DNA from: Lachnospiraceae bacterium V9D3004
Lineage (GTDB): Bacteria; Bacillota; Clostridia; Lachnospirales; Lachnospiraceae
Direction of reading: 5' to 3'
NCBI GenBank assembly: GCA_000621985.1
Contig: JHWW01000011.1
Location: 1-64,000, forward strand
Length of the DNA stretch: 64,000 bases
Shown here: piece by piece, positions 55,030 through 64,000 of the stretch
How the letters are laid out: every line of letters begins with the position of its first letter
Numbering within the stretch: the first letter of the stretch is position 1
Position numbers and translations under genes: made by a program
The notes under the pieces: generated by a model
The model's input: only the letters and a program-made list of their open reading frames with translations
Database searches by the model: none
Told to the model about the DNA's origin: nothing

Positions 55030-56763
55030 CTAAACCGTCTGCAGCGATACCATATGTGCGTATGTTCCGTTCATTTTCATTAGCTTGGTATGGTCTCCTC
55101 TTTCAATTATTTTTCCGTCTTTTACAACCAGAATCTGATCGGCATCCTTTATAGTCTTAAGCCTGTGAGCTATAACAAGCAGGGTTTTACTCTTACACAG
55201 TTCGGATATGGCTTCCTGTATCGCTCTTTCATTATCCGCATCAACACTTGCGGTCGCTTCATCAAGTATTACTATCGGTGCATCTTTTAATATACATCTT
55301 GCTATGGATATCCTCTGTCCTTCACCTCCGGACAGGGATGCTCCGCCCTCTCCGATAACGGTATCAAAGCCTTCGGGCAACTGCATTATAAAATCATAAC
55401 ATCTTGCTTTCTTTGCCGCTTCCTCGACTTCATCCCTTGTTGCATCCGGACGGCCGATAGCAATATTGTTGTATACGGTATCCTGAAACAGATATACTCT
55501 TTGGAATACCATACTTATCTGATCCATAAGGCTCCCTAGCGATACATTTCTTATATCTTCACCTTTTACAAGGATCCGTCCATCCTTTACATCCCAGAAT
55601 CTTGCAAGAAGAGAGGCTATTGTTGACTTTCCTCCACCGGAAGGACCTACTAATGCCGTCATCTCTCCCTGTTTTACTTTGAATGAAACATCATTAAGCA
55701 CATTCTTTTCTGTATACCCGAAGTTAACTCTGTCGTATTCTATCTCCGGTATTCCGTCATTTAACGTTTTGATCTCCTGCAGATTCATTTTTCCTTCGTC
55801 TTTTAACTCTCCTGCAGCAAACACCTCTTCTATCCTGTCAAGACTTGCCGATGTGACGGTAAGCCTCGCCATCTGACCGTAATAGCTTTTGATGGAAATA
55901 AACAGGTCAAACAAAAAAAGTACCACACCTAACATGTATTCACCGGATAACATTCCGTCCCCAAAAAGGAATCCCGCGAGAGCAAGCATCAATGAGGTTC
56001 CTATACCGAATGTAAGATACAGAGCTCTTGCCCATGGGCTGTATGCAATCTCGAATTCTATGCTCTCCTTGCAGCTTTTCTCGAATTCATCAGTCAGTTT
56101 CTTAGATCTCTCACCAAGCATATTATACGACTTGATGATACCTATTCCTTCCGCAAAATCAAGAACCTCCTCAGTAAGCGACTCGCTGTCCTCCTGTTTT
56201 ATCTTTGAATGTTTAAGCGTGGTCTTAAGCATAAGGTTTCCGACAATTATGAATACAAGCGTAATAAGTAGTGCCATAAGTCCCAATCTGATATCGAGCA
56301 CGAACATCATAACAACCATAAGTCCCTGGGATATTATAAATGATACAAGTTCCGACAATACTCCCATACAGTTTTCTTCTATGAATACCATATCTGTTGA
56401 GAGAACGGCGCTTATCTTACCGATATTTCCCTCCGTAAAATATCCCATCGGAAGCTTTCTTAAATGATCTCCGAGACGTATTCTCATATCAGCAAACACC
56501 ATATATCCCGCTGCCGATTGAAGTATATTGGTGATATGTTCGAATACTGCTTCCAGTATAACACTCCCTGCTATCGCAATACCGAAATACAGACATTTAT
56601 CATAATCCATCTTTCCCTGCATGAAAAAACTGATCACAAAAAAACAGAGGATAAGAGGTGCTTTCATCATGATCCCTTTTATAAAAGAAGTGAGATATGA
56701 TGCCCGAATTCTACCCTTATATTTTCCTGTGATCCCTATAAGTCTGTGTAATATTTTTATCAC
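55030..56763 (-). CDS. ABC exporter-fold ATPase/permease, subunit B
   Basis: This 577-aa half-transporter has six TM helices (1-310) and an ATPase domain (340-577) with Walker A GPSGGGKSTIASLLARFWDV, signature LSGGEGQRISIARCI and Walker B IVILDEATASVD. It starts at GTG 56763, 4 bases after the partner stop, so it should form a heterodimer with the next gene. Like YbtP/YbtQ and IrtAB, exporter-fold pairs in iron operons may import siderophores. The iron-type palindromes upstream favour that, but the substrate is unproven. Confidence 0.88.
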   Translation of the reverse strand: MIKILHRLIGITGKYKGRIRASYLTSFIKGIMMKAPLILCFFVISFFMQGKMDYDKCLYFGIAIAGSVILEAVFEHITNILQSAAGYMVFADMRIRLGDHLRKLPMGYFTEGNIGKISAVLSTDMVFIEENCMGVLSELVSFIISQGLMVVMMFVLDIRLGLMALLITLVFIIVGNLMLKTTLKHSKIKQEDSESLTEEVLDFAEGIGIIKSYNMLGERSKKLTDEFEKSCKESIEFEIAYSPWARALYLTFGIGTSLMLALAGFLFGDGMLSGEYMLGVVLFLFDLFISIKSYYGQMARLTVTSASLDRIEEVFAAGELKDEGKMNLQEIKTLNDGIPEIEYDRVNFGYTEKNVLNDVSFKVKQGEMTALVGPSGGGKSTIASLLARFWDVKDGRILVKGEDIRNVSLGSLMDQISMVFQRVYLFQDTVYNNIAIGRPDATRDEVEEAAKKARCYDFIMQLPEGFDTVIGEGGASLSGGEGQRISIARCILKDAPIVILDEATASVDADNERAIQEAISELCKSKTLLVIAHRLKTIKDADQILVVKDGKIIERGDHTKLMKMNGTYAHMVSLQTV

Positions 56764-56766
56764 TTG

Positions 56767-58500
56767 TCACGCCCCCTTTATCTTCCATGTACTTGCACTT
56801 ACGGATGCGTCCCAGAACCTCTTATATTCAGGACAGGTTGAAAGAAGATCATCATGCTTATCCATCGCTATACAATGTCCTTCTTTCATTACACATATCT
56901 TATCCGCATTCTTTACGGTTGATAATCTGTGAGCAATGACAAGAACCGTCTTATCCTTTATGATCTCGTCAATTGCTGCATTCATCTTTCCTTCATTTTC
57001 CGGATCCATGAATGCTGTAGCTTCGTCAAGAACAATTATAGGCGCATCTTTCAGAATGGCTCTCGCAAGAGATATTCTCTGTCTCTCACCTCCGGACAAC
57101 TGCTTTCCGCCATCACCTGCCTGTGTATATATTCCCTTAGGAAGCCTCTCAAAGAACTCATTGCACTGAGCCCTTGCTGCCGCATCCAGTACCTCCTCCT
57201 TTGTTGCATCCGGTTTTCCTATGAGAATATTATCATAAAGCGTCGTATTGAACAGGAACTGTTCCTGCGAAACATAAGCTACCTGATCATTAAGAGCCTC
57301 AAGCGTCATATCCGTTATATCCTGTCCTCCGATACGTATTGATCCCCCATCAAGATCATAGTAATGGACAAGAAGCTTTGCCAACGTTGATTTTCCGCTG
57401 CCTGACTCCCCAACAAGCGCAGTTGTTGTTCCCTGTTTCAACTCCAGACTTACACCATGAAGCACCTCTTCTTCATTATATCCAAACCTCACATCTTCAA
57501 AAGTTACATCTCTGTCAGTACCTTTAAAAGCAGAATTTCCTTCCTTTAGGGGTGGATGTTCCATCAGCTTTTCAAGTTCATCGATCTTATAATCAAGCTG
57601 TGGGAACTTGCCTGCAAAGTTTAGAGCCTTCAAAACCGACGGGCCAACTGCAAATGACATGCACAATACAAGGATCAGCTTGTCAAGAGTGAGCATTTCC
57701 GAAAGAACCATTGCGGAACCGACAGGAAGCATAAGAAGTGCGAGGCACGGCAGGATACTTGCATACATCGCCATCCACGGCCAGCATACTTTATACCACG
57801 CAATGGTAAAGTCACGGTATTCCCTGACCACTTCACCGAATCTTTTATAGGAATCGCCATCTTTATTGAAGACTTTTACAACTTCCATTCCATTAACATA
57901 TTCGACGATCGTATTATTCATCCTTGCAGCAGATTCATAATAATCATTCATTTTTGCCATGCCTGATCTCATCATCATACCCATGGCGATCATACCAAGA
58001 ATTAACGGAACAAGCGATAACAGTCCCATCTTCCAATCAACTATGAACATGAGTATTATGATGATAATCGGTATAAATATATTGGCTATACCTTCAGGGA
58101 TTGCATGGGCGAGAAGAAGTTCTATCTGATCGATATCATCCGTGAATATCTTCTTGATCCTTCCCGTTCCAAGCTCTTTTATATTGCCGAGCGGCTGTTT
58201 TTCAAGCTTTCCCTGCAGTGATGAACGAAGATTTTTTAAGGTATTGTAAGCACTGATATGAGAGAACTCAAGCCCCTTTACATAGGAAAATGCATACAAC
58301 ATCTCACATACAGCCACCGCTAAAACTCTTATCATCACATAATCAAGACCAATGCTTTCTCCTCTTGTGAGCGGAGCAATGATCTGATACAGGAAAAAGT
58401 ATGGGATTATATTTGCTATAATCCCAAATGACATCATGATAGCCGCCCATATAGTGTACTTCTTATATTCTCCGATATATGGAGCTACTTTTTTTAACAT
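56767..58500 (-). CDS. ABC exporter-fold ATPase/permease, subunit A
   Basis: This 577-aa half-transporter has six TM helices (1-315), Walker A GESGSGKSTLAKLLVHYYDL, signature LSGGERQRISLARAIL and Walker B IIVLDEATAFMDPE. Start at ATG 58500 (GAGGAACATC upstream) is preferred over 58536, which would overlap the flavodoxin gene. It follows flavodoxin by 16 bases and is coupled to subunit B, all behind two iron-type palindromes. Confidence 0.88.
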   Translation of the reverse strand: MLKKVAPYIGEYKKYTIWAAIMMSFGIIANIIPYFFLYQIIAPLTRGESIGLDYVMIRVLAVAVCEMLYAFSYVKGLEFSHISAYNTLKNLRSSLQGKLEKQPLGNIKELGTGRIKKIFTDDIDQIELLLAHAIPEGIANIFIPIIIIILMFIVDWKMGLLSLVPLILGMIAMGMMMRSGMAKMNDYYESAARMNNTIVEYVNGMEVVKVFNKDGDSYKRFGEVVREYRDFTIAWYKVCWPWMAMYASILPCLALLMLPVGSAMVLSEMLTLDKLILVLCMSFAVGPSVLKALNFAGKFPQLDYKIDELEKLMEHPPLKEGNSAFKGTDRDVTFEDVRFGYNEEEVLHGVSLELKQGTTTALVGESGSGKSTLAKLLVHYYDLDGGSIRIGGQDITDMTLEALNDQVAYVSQEQFLFNTTLYDNILIGKPDATKEEVLDAAARAQCNEFFERLPKGIYTQAGDGGKQLSGGERQRISLARAILKDAPIIVLDEATAFMDPENEGKMNAAIDEIIKDKTVLVIAHRLSTVKNADKICVMKEGHCIAMDKHDDLLSTCPEYKRFWDASVSASTWKIKGA

Positions 58501-58516
58501 AATGATGTTCCTCTTT

Positions 58517-58813
58517 TCAACACAAAGCTTTTCCAAGACCCTTGCATTCCGTTATTGCATCATCGTCAGGTGCGTTATTAGCCATAACTCCGTCCATAAT
58601 CAGATTAGCTCCGGCCGTATTACATCTGTCCTCCCAATCTCTCATCCATTGTCCGTCACCCCATCCGTAAGAACCGAACAAACCGATCTTCTTGCCCGAT
58701 AACGATCCTTCAACCTCAGTGAACATTGGATCGAATTCACCTTCTTCCAAAACTTCAGCCCCCATTGCAGGACATCCGAATGCTATGGCATCATATTCTG
58801 CTACTTTACTCAT
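58517..58813 (-). CDS. Flavodoxin lacking the FMN phosphate-binding loop
   Basis: This 98-aa protein runs MSKVAEYDAIAFGCPAMGAE, then GLFGSYGWGDGQWMRDWED and APDDDAITECKGLGKAL, i.e. residues about 48-140 of a normal short-chain flavodoxin. The first strand and the T/S-x-T/S-G-N-T phosphate loop (about 43 residues) are missing in frame, and MSKVA joins directly to the later AEYDAI segment. GGAAGGATT precedes the ATG, so it is still translated. Normal flavodoxins replace ferredoxin under iron limitation, which fits the operators upstream. FMN binding is doubtful. Confidence 0.85.
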   Translation of the reverse strand: MSKVAEYDAIAFGCPAMGAEVLEEGEFDPMFTEVEGSLSGKKIGLFGSYGWGDGQWMRDWEDRCNTAGANLIMDGVMANNAPDDDAITECKGLGKALC

Positions 58814-58846
58814 TGTGTAATCCTTCCTTTCTGTAATGTTTAATTA

Positions 58847-58862
58847 GTTAGCTATAACTAAC
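58847..58862. promoter_or_regulatory. GTTAG-N6-CTAAC palindrome, flavodoxin upstream site 1
   Basis: GTTAGCTATAACTAAC; arms extend to AGTTAG/CTAACT. It lies 34 bases before the flavodoxin start codon. Confidence 0.7.
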
Positions 58863-58936
58863 TCTGTTTTAAATAATAAACAACTAATTTGACCAATGCT
58901 GAATAATTAGCTGTTTATTATTCGTTAATGCATATA

Positions 58937-58981
58937 GTTAGTTGCCACTAACTATATTATCATACATTTGAATTTTGTCAA
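58937..58981 (-). promoter_or_regulatory. Promoter with GTTAG-N6-CTAAC palindrome, flavodoxin upstream site 2
   Basis: Minus strand: TTGACA (58981-58976) and TAATAT (58959-58954), 16 bases apart. The palindrome GTTAGTTGCCACTAAC (58937-58952), with perfect 10-base arms ATATAGTTAG/CTAACTATAT, lies directly after the -10 box, as in the DUF3793 promoter. Confidence 0.72.
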
Positions 58982-58999
58982 GAACTATTATGAAAACGC

Positions 59000-60736
59000 C
59001 TACGCGATCTTCCAGGATATTGCTTCCTTCCTGTCCTTTATAAATCTCTTATATATGCCATCCTTTGCCATAAGCTCATCGTGAGTTCCCTGCTCGGTTA
59101 TCTTACCGTCGGCAATGACAAGTATCCTGTCTGCATGTCTTACTGTCTTAAGCCTGTGAGCTATCATTATTATCGTCTTATTTTTAGTAAGCTCTTCCAC
59201 TGCTTTTACGAGCTCAGCTTCATTTTCCGGATCCACATTGGCAGTAGCTTCATCAAGTATTATAACGGGACTGTCCTTCATTATCGCGCGTGCTATGGAT
59301 ATTCTCTGCTTCTCTCCTCCGGACAGAGATGCTCCTCCCTCTCCGATAACGGTATCATAGCCATCGGGAAGACTTATGATAAAGTCATGACACCTTGCTT
59401 TCTTAGCAGCATCCATAACCTTCTCCATCGGTGCATCCGGATCTCCGAAACGTATATTGTTCGCGATAGTATCCTCGAACAGATATACATTTTGGAACAC
59501 AAAGCTGAAGTTTTTCATCAGACTGTCAAAACTGTATTCCTTAACATTCTTTCCGCCTAACAGCACTTCTCCTTCTCCAACATCCCAGAATCGTGACATG
59601 AGATAAGTAAGCGTCGTCTTACCTCCACCCGAAGGTCCTACAATAGCCGTTGTTGTATTGGCCGGGATCTTTACCGATACGTGGTCAATTATCTTCCTCT
59701 CTTCATATGCAAACGATACATTCTTAAGCTCTATATCCATACCGGCAGGGGTTACATCTTCTCCGTCTATATCCATAGGTGGCAATGAGAGCACTTCATT
59801 GGCCTGACTTACAACTATATTGACATTCCTCATTAACGCCGAGAAACCACCCATCATATCAAGGCTTTCATATATCATAAATGATGAGATTATCATGAGA
59901 ACGGCATACAGAAGCGGCATGCTTCCGTTCATGTAAAAATATACCGAAGCAATGCCCATTACCACTCCCGTAAGTTTCGTTGCGATACCCTGAAGACACA
60001 TCCACGGAATGACCGTATATTCCAGTTTTGTGTCTGCTGCCTGCTTTTCATCGATCGCATTCTCAAGCTTCTTTGCAGTCTTATCGGTAAGATTGAAGTT
60101 CTTAACTTCTGCGATTCCCTGAACATATTCAATGACCGCACTTACAAGACTCTCATCGGCTCTTGCTTTCCTCGGTGCCGCGGGAATTGTCGCTTTCTGC
60201 ATCATCGTATTGAAAAATGAGAATATGCCTACTCCAAGAAGCAGGATCAATGCAATTCTTATATCGAATGCAAGGAGGAATAAAAATATGACACCTGTCG
60301 TAATAATTCCCTGTGTTGTTATCATGACCACAAGAGTTGCAACATCTGCAAGCTGCTCCATAGTATTGGTTGTAATATTGGTTATTCTTCCCAGACTGTT
60401 CGCATTGAAGAATCCCATAGGAAGGTATCTCAGATGCTCCGCTATCTCGATCCTCTTTCCCGAACATGTATTATATCCCGCCTCTGTCTGAAGCATAGTC
60501 GTTTTAAGGCCAACACATACCTGTCCCGCTATCGAAAAACACATGATCCCAAACGACAACCACACATTATTCATGCTCATGTTGTTTTCAAGAATTCCCT
60601 GTAATATTACTGCTATAGCCGGTATTTTTAAGGTCGCGAATATAGCCTTCAGCACTCCGAGAAGCATTGCCTTTATGAGTTTTTTTCTGTTTATCTCGTT
60701 ACTGAAACCAAAATATAATTTTAATGTTGCAAACAT
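59000..60736 (-). CDS. ABC exporter-fold ATPase/permease
   Basis: This 578-aa half-transporter has six TM helices (about 15-305), Walker A GPSGGGKTTLTYLMSRFWDV, signature LSGGEKQRISIARAIM and Walker B VIILDEATANVDPE. ATG 60736 overlaps the stop of the upstream ABC gene (TAATG) with GGAGGTGG before it, so the two are expected to pair as a heterodimer. The substrate is unknown; metal chelate transport is suggested by context. Confidence 0.88.
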   Translation of the reverse strand: MFATLKLYFGFSNEINRKKLIKAMLLGVLKAIFATLKIPAIAVILQGILENNMSMNNVWLSFGIMCFSIAGQVCVGLKTTMLQTEAGYNTCSGKRIEIAEHLRYLPMGFFNANSLGRITNITTNTMEQLADVATLVVMITTQGIITTGVIFLFLLAFDIRIALILLLGVGIFSFFNTMMQKATIPAAPRKARADESLVSAVIEYVQGIAEVKNFNLTDKTAKKLENAIDEKQAADTKLEYTVIPWMCLQGIATKLTGVVMGIASVYFYMNGSMPLLYAVLMIISSFMIYESLDMMGGFSALMRNVNIVVSQANEVLSLPPMDIDGEDVTPAGMDIELKNVSFAYEERKIIDHVSVKIPANTTTAIVGPSGGGKTTLTYLMSRFWDVGEGEVLLGGKNVKEYSFDSLMKNFSFVFQNVYLFEDTIANNIRFGDPDAPMEKVMDAAKKARCHDFIISLPDGYDTVIGEGGASLSGGEKQRISIARAIMKDSPVIILDEATANVDPENEAELVKAVEELTKNKTIIMIAHRLKTVRHADRILVIADGKITEQGTHDELMAKDGIYKRFIKDRKEAISWKIA

Positions 60737-62490
60737 TATGCCACCTCCGAATCTTTTGAAGAAATATGTGCATTCCACATCTCTCTGTACAGAGCCGACT
60801 TACCGAGTAATTCTTCCTGGGTACCCGTAATCTCAACCCTTCCGTCATTTATAACTACTATCTGGTCTGCAGACACGATCGTAGACAGCCTGTGAGCAAT
60901 AACGATAAGGGTTCTTCCGGACACAAGCTTTGCAACAGAACGCTGTACAAGCGCCTCATTCTCGGGATCGGTATATGCTGTTGCTTCATCAAGAATCACC
61001 ACGGGAGCATCTTTAAGCATGGCTCTTGCAATACTTATCCTCTGTCTCTCACCGCCTGAGAGATGTCCTCCGGCACCTCCGGCAACAGTGTTATAACCAT
61101 TCTCAAGCTTCAATATAAAATCATGACATCCGCAAGCCTTTGCAGCGCTGATCACTTCCTCATCGGTCGCATCCGGTCTTCCCATTCTGATATTCTCCAT
61201 GACCGATTCATCGAACAGATAATTATCCTGTGACACATATGCAATATTGCTGTTATAATCATCAAGCGGTATATCCCTTATATCAACACCACCGTAAGTA
61301 ATCGAACCTTCATCTACATCCCAGAACGATGCTATAAGTTTGGCAATTGTTGATTTACCGGAACCCGAAGGCCCTACAAATGCATTGACCGTTCCCTCTC
61401 TTATCGTAAGATCTATTCCGTGAAGCACTTCCTGTTCTTTATAACCAAAATGTACATTCTTCAATTCTATCGTGTTTCCTTCCGGTTTTTTTGTCATTGA
61501 AGAAGGACGCTTAAGTTCCCTCTTCTCAAGAATAGCCGCTACCTCTCCGATTATCGAACCGGCTTTTGACATATTATCCATATGCCCCGACACTACCATG
61601 AATGGTGACACAAGACCCATTGTAAGGATTATAAGCATCAGCGCATCAGAACCGGTCACATTGCCGTTTATGTAATACCATCCCGTAAATGGAAGCAGTG
61701 TGAGAAGCTGCGCCGGCATGAGTGCCAGTGCAAGATTCTGCCACAGATTACAACGCCTCATCCATTCAATAAAACAGTCAGCGCCTTCTTTTGCCGCCAC
61801 TTCGAATTTTTCATATGACGATCTTGTCTTGCCGAAAGCTTTGATAACTTCAATTCCGTTAATATATTCAACTGCGGTATCATTTAATGCTTTCGTCTTT
61901 ACTATGGTATTGTTAAAACTATCCCCTGAACCTGCCATCATCAGACCGAAGAACACCAGTCCTATCGGAACACTTATAAATGAAATAAGCGTAAGCTGCC
62001 AGTTTATCCTAAGCATCATTATGAATATTCCGACAGGCACTATACAGTTGGATATTACTTCCGGAATGATATGAGCCAGAGTTGTTTCTATGGAATCTAC
62101 ACGTTCTATGATTATATTCTTATACGATCCGGAAGAAGCATCCAACACATCGCCCAACGGCATGCGACTGAGCTTCTTTGTAAGTCTTCTCCTTATCTCT
62201 GCAAGAACCCCGAATGTTGCTTTGTGAGACATTGTTGTTGATATTGTATGAAATACCTTGTTGATGACCCAGCATATTGCTATATATCCGCATTGAACAA
62301 GATAATATTGCATATCCTGCTTTCCCTCTATAAGAGAGCTTACAATATTCGCAACGAACAGATAGGGAACGAATCCTGCGGTCACGCTTATCGTAGCCAT
62401 TATAACGCTTACAATATACGCGCCCTTATTCATACCTGCGAATTCCATAACCCATGAGATCGTGGATCTTTGTTTTTTTTCTTTTTTCAA
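60736..62490 (-). CDS. ABC exporter-fold ATPase/permease
   Basis: This 584-aa half-transporter has six TM helices (about 20-315), Walker A GPSGSGKSTIAKLIASFWDV, signature LSGGERQRISIARAML and Walker B VVILDEATAYTDPE. It starts at TTG 62490 with GAGGGTGAC upstream. It is followed by the coupled ABC gene at 59000-60736. It belongs to the same group as the pair at 55.0-58.5 kb. Confidence 0.87.
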   Translation of the reverse strand: MKKEKKQRSTISWVMEFAGMNKGAYIVSVIMATISVTAGFVPYLFVANIVSSLIEGKQDMQYYLVQCGYIAICWVINKVFHTISTTMSHKATFGVLAEIRRRLTKKLSRMPLGDVLDASSGSYKNIIIERVDSIETTLAHIIPEVISNCIVPVGIFIMMLRINWQLTLISFISVPIGLVFFGLMMAGSGDSFNNTIVKTKALNDTAVEYINGIEVIKAFGKTRSSYEKFEVAAKEGADCFIEWMRRCNLWQNLALALMPAQLLTLLPFTGWYYINGNVTGSDALMLIILTMGLVSPFMVVSGHMDNMSKAGSIIGEVAAILEKRELKRPSSMTKKPEGNTIELKNVHFGYKEQEVLHGIDLTIREGTVNAFVGPSGSGKSTIAKLIASFWDVDEGSITYGGVDIRDIPLDDYNSNIAYVSQDNYLFDESVMENIRMGRPDATDEEVISAAKACGCHDFILKLENGYNTVAGGAGGHLSGGERQRISIARAMLKDAPVVILDEATAYTDPENEALVQRSVAKLVSGRTLIVIAHRLSTIVSADQIVVINDGRVEITGTQEELLGKSALYREMWNAHISSKDSEVA

Positions 62491-62506
62491 CTATGTCACC
62501 CTCTTC

Positions 62507-62587
62507 CTATCTCTTCTTATATCCTGTCACCATTGCCATAAAGAAACACCATACAGCCGCCCATGCAAAAAACTTATGCCATTTCAT
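62507..62587 (-). CDS. 26-residue membrane peptide between ABC genes
   Basis: ATG 62587 with AAGGGAG 9 bases upstream; TAG at 62507. The product is a short helix-forming peptide (FFAWAAVWCFFMAMVTGY) with basic ends (MKWHK and KKR). It fills the gap between two ABC genes. Small single-span peptides can tune transporters, but this one is only a candidate. Confidence 0.55.
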   Translation of the reverse strand: MKWHKFFAWAAVWCFFMAMVTGYKKR

Positions 62588-62604
62588 ATGTAACATCTCC
62601 CTTC

Positions 62605-64000
62605 TCACATCTTCCACTCCTGTGTAACCATCTGCTGCCTTACCATATTCGCATATATACCGTCTGCCTTCTTAAGATCTGCAGGCGCTCCCTGCTCAGC
62701 AACCACACCGTCTTTTAACACAACTATATTGTCTGCTCCTGCTATGGTCCTCATCCTGTGGGCGATAATAAGAACAGTCTTATCCTTTATGAGCTTTGAC
62801 AAGGCCTGCTGGATCGTCGTCTCATTTTCAACATCAAGAGATGCGGTCGCTTCATCAAGAAGTATAACGGGCGCATCTTTTAAAAATGCTCTTGCGATCG
62901 ATATACGCTGCCTCTCTCCTCCGGATAATTCGCTTCCGTTCTCTCCTATCACTGTATCGTATCCATCGGGGAGTTTACTTACGAACTCGTCACAATTCGC
63001 AAGTTTGGATGCTCTTATTACTTCCTCATCGGTAGCGCCTTTTTTACCGATCCTGATATTCTCCATAATAGAATTATTGAACAGCGTAACATCCTGGAAT
63101 ACTATGGAGTAAGCCGAGAACAAAGTCTCCGGATCAATTCCCGATATATCCATTCCTCCAAGTCTTATCGTTCCGCCGGTAACGTCCCAGAATCTTGCCG
63201 CCAATCTTGATACCGTGGTCTTGCCTCCTCCGCTCGGTCCGATAAGGGCCGTTACCTTGCCCTGTTTAGCAGTAAATGACACATCCTTAAGCACTTCCGT
63301 ATCATCGTTGTATGAGAAGCTTACATGATCGAATTGTATATCATATCCCTTGTTGGTCATCTTGTCGGAACCGGTCTGCAATTCATACGAAAGCACTTCA
63401 TCAAGCCTCTCGCACTGTACATCGGTTGCAATTATGGCCGCAAAGTTCTGCAGCGTTATCTGCATCGGATCATACAGCCTTGATACGATCATGAGGAACA
63501 TGACGAATGTAAGAAGCGTTATCTCACCGTCAGCATAGAGAATTCCTCCCGCAAGCGCCGTAGTTCCTATTCCGAACTTGAGTAATATTGCAGCAAGATT
63601 TACATATATTGCTAGATTAAGTTCTGTGAATAAAGCCTGTTTCTCAACTTTTTTGATCTTAACATCAAGCCCCTCCATGTAACGGTCTGCAGCATTATTG
63701 GTGCGAAGATCTCTCACCGATTCAAGGCATTCCTGTATCCCGTCGGCAAGGTCCATCTTAATACGGTTATTCTTCTTAACGGCCGCCTTCTGGGCCCCGG
63801 AGGATGTGATTATTATTATAAATGCAACCGGTATCACCCAAAAGCATGCAAGCACCATTCTCCAGTCAAAGAATATAAATAAACTTATGCCGACAAGCAT
63901 TGTCGAGATAACCGCACCGATAAGCTCAGGGATCCAGTGGCTTGAAGCCGTCTCGATCTGGGCACAGTCTGACATTATTGTAGTAGTAAGATCTGCGATA
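62605..64000 (-). CDS. ABC exporter-fold ATPase/permease, 5' end beyond window
   Basis: The frame is open to the window edge (IADLTTTIMSDCAQIE runs through the first in-window Met), so about 100-130 N-terminal residues are missing here. It has TM helices and an ATPase domain with Walker A GPSGGGKTTVSRLAARFWDV, signature LSGGERQRISIARAFL and Walker B VILLDEATASLDVE. It belongs with the ABC cluster and its partner lies beyond the edge or at 60736. Confidence 0.87.
   Translation of the reverse strand, partial: IADLTTTIMSDCAQIETASSHWIPELIGAVISTMLVGISLFIFFDWRMVLACFWVIPVAFIIIITSSGAQKAAVKKNNRIKMDLADGIQECLESVRDLRTNNAADRYMEGLDVKIKKVEKQALFTELNLAIYVNLAAILLKFGIGTTALAGGILYADGEITLLTFVMFLMIVSRLYDPMQITLQNFAAIIATDVQCERLDEVLSYELQTGSDKMTNKGYDIQFDHVSFSYNDDTEVLKDVSFTAKQGKVTALIGPSGGGKTTVSRLAARFWDVTGGTIRLGGMDISGIDPETLFSAYSIVFQDVTLFNNSIMENIRIGKKGATDEEVIRASKLANCDEFVSKLPDGYDTVIGENGSELSGGERQRISIARAFLKDAPVILLDEATASLDVENETTIQQALSKLIKDKTVLIIAHRMRTIAGADNIVVLKDGVVAEQGAPADLKKADGIYANMVRQQMVTQEWKM

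Noticed and set aside
55889-56467. Plus-strand frame of 192 codons inside an ABC gene
   Set aside because: Shadow of the transmembrane coding sequence, no ribosome site.

Overview
The window looks like a chromosomal segment of a low-to-mid GC anaerobic Firmicute, most likely a Lachnospiraceae member related to Butyrivibrio or Roseburia. This is inferred from gene families, not from a marker gene: secreted proteins with Ig-like, Fn3 and Lys-rich repeat domains, a GH115 glucuronidase, a CBM9-like protein, a tryptophan T-box, FeoB-associated Cys-rich proteins, DUF3793/DUF6110 genes and an agr-type quorum-sensing locus. No rRNA, tRNA, transposase, prophage or CRISPR array was seen.

Region 1 (1-8.1 kb) is a complete agr-type cell-cell signalling locus. 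A 51-residue AgrD-like cyclic peptide precursor (5054-5209, minus) is divergent from agrB, a LytTR response regulator and a GHKL histidine kinase. AgrD heads a minus-strand run of secreted proteins: a lectin/metalloprotease, a membrane-anchored protein and two tandem Ig-like paralogues. The divergent promoter region has back-to-back direct repeats that begin ACC 21 bp apart, each with a -10 box exactly 41 bp from the second repeat. The same architecture recurs once more at 28781-28848, upstream of a secreted C39-like peptidase with GBS Bsp-like repeats. The likely circuit is one peptide signal driving its own operon and two groups of secreted enzymes.

Region 2 (8.1-18 kb) has an AraC-family regulator divergent from a 1271-residue GH115 xylan glucuronidase, a decayed C-terminal piece of a second GH115 gene, and a purM-purN-purD-glyA operon. 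Region 3 (18-33 kb) has a CBM9-like secreted protein, two c-di-GMP enzymes, a DtxR-type regulator, a potassium channel, MscL with a zinc ribbon, an RNase H, and a PadR/DUF6120/MBL operon. It also holds decayed lipoprotein and ABC fragments and the agr-like target promoter.

Region 4 (33-40.6 kb) is a full trpEGDCFBA operon behind a T-box leader, with a dense set of perfect hairpins between leader and trpE. Region 5 (40.6-64 kb) is a metal-homeostasis island: feoC-like/feoA/feoB, a FeoB-associated HMA protein, a P-type ATPase with DUF6110 and DUF3793 genes, a ZIP transporter, a znuA-znuB system lacking its ATPase gene, a damaged flavodoxin, and at least five ABC exporter-fold genes. Four copies of a palindrome GTTAG-N6-CTAAC sit upstream of the iron-type operons, and the DtxR-type protein at 22 kb is a natural candidate to read them. 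Several genes here are deleted or decayed (ATPase, methyltransferase, flavodoxin, ABC and regulator fragments), so the island is being remodelled.
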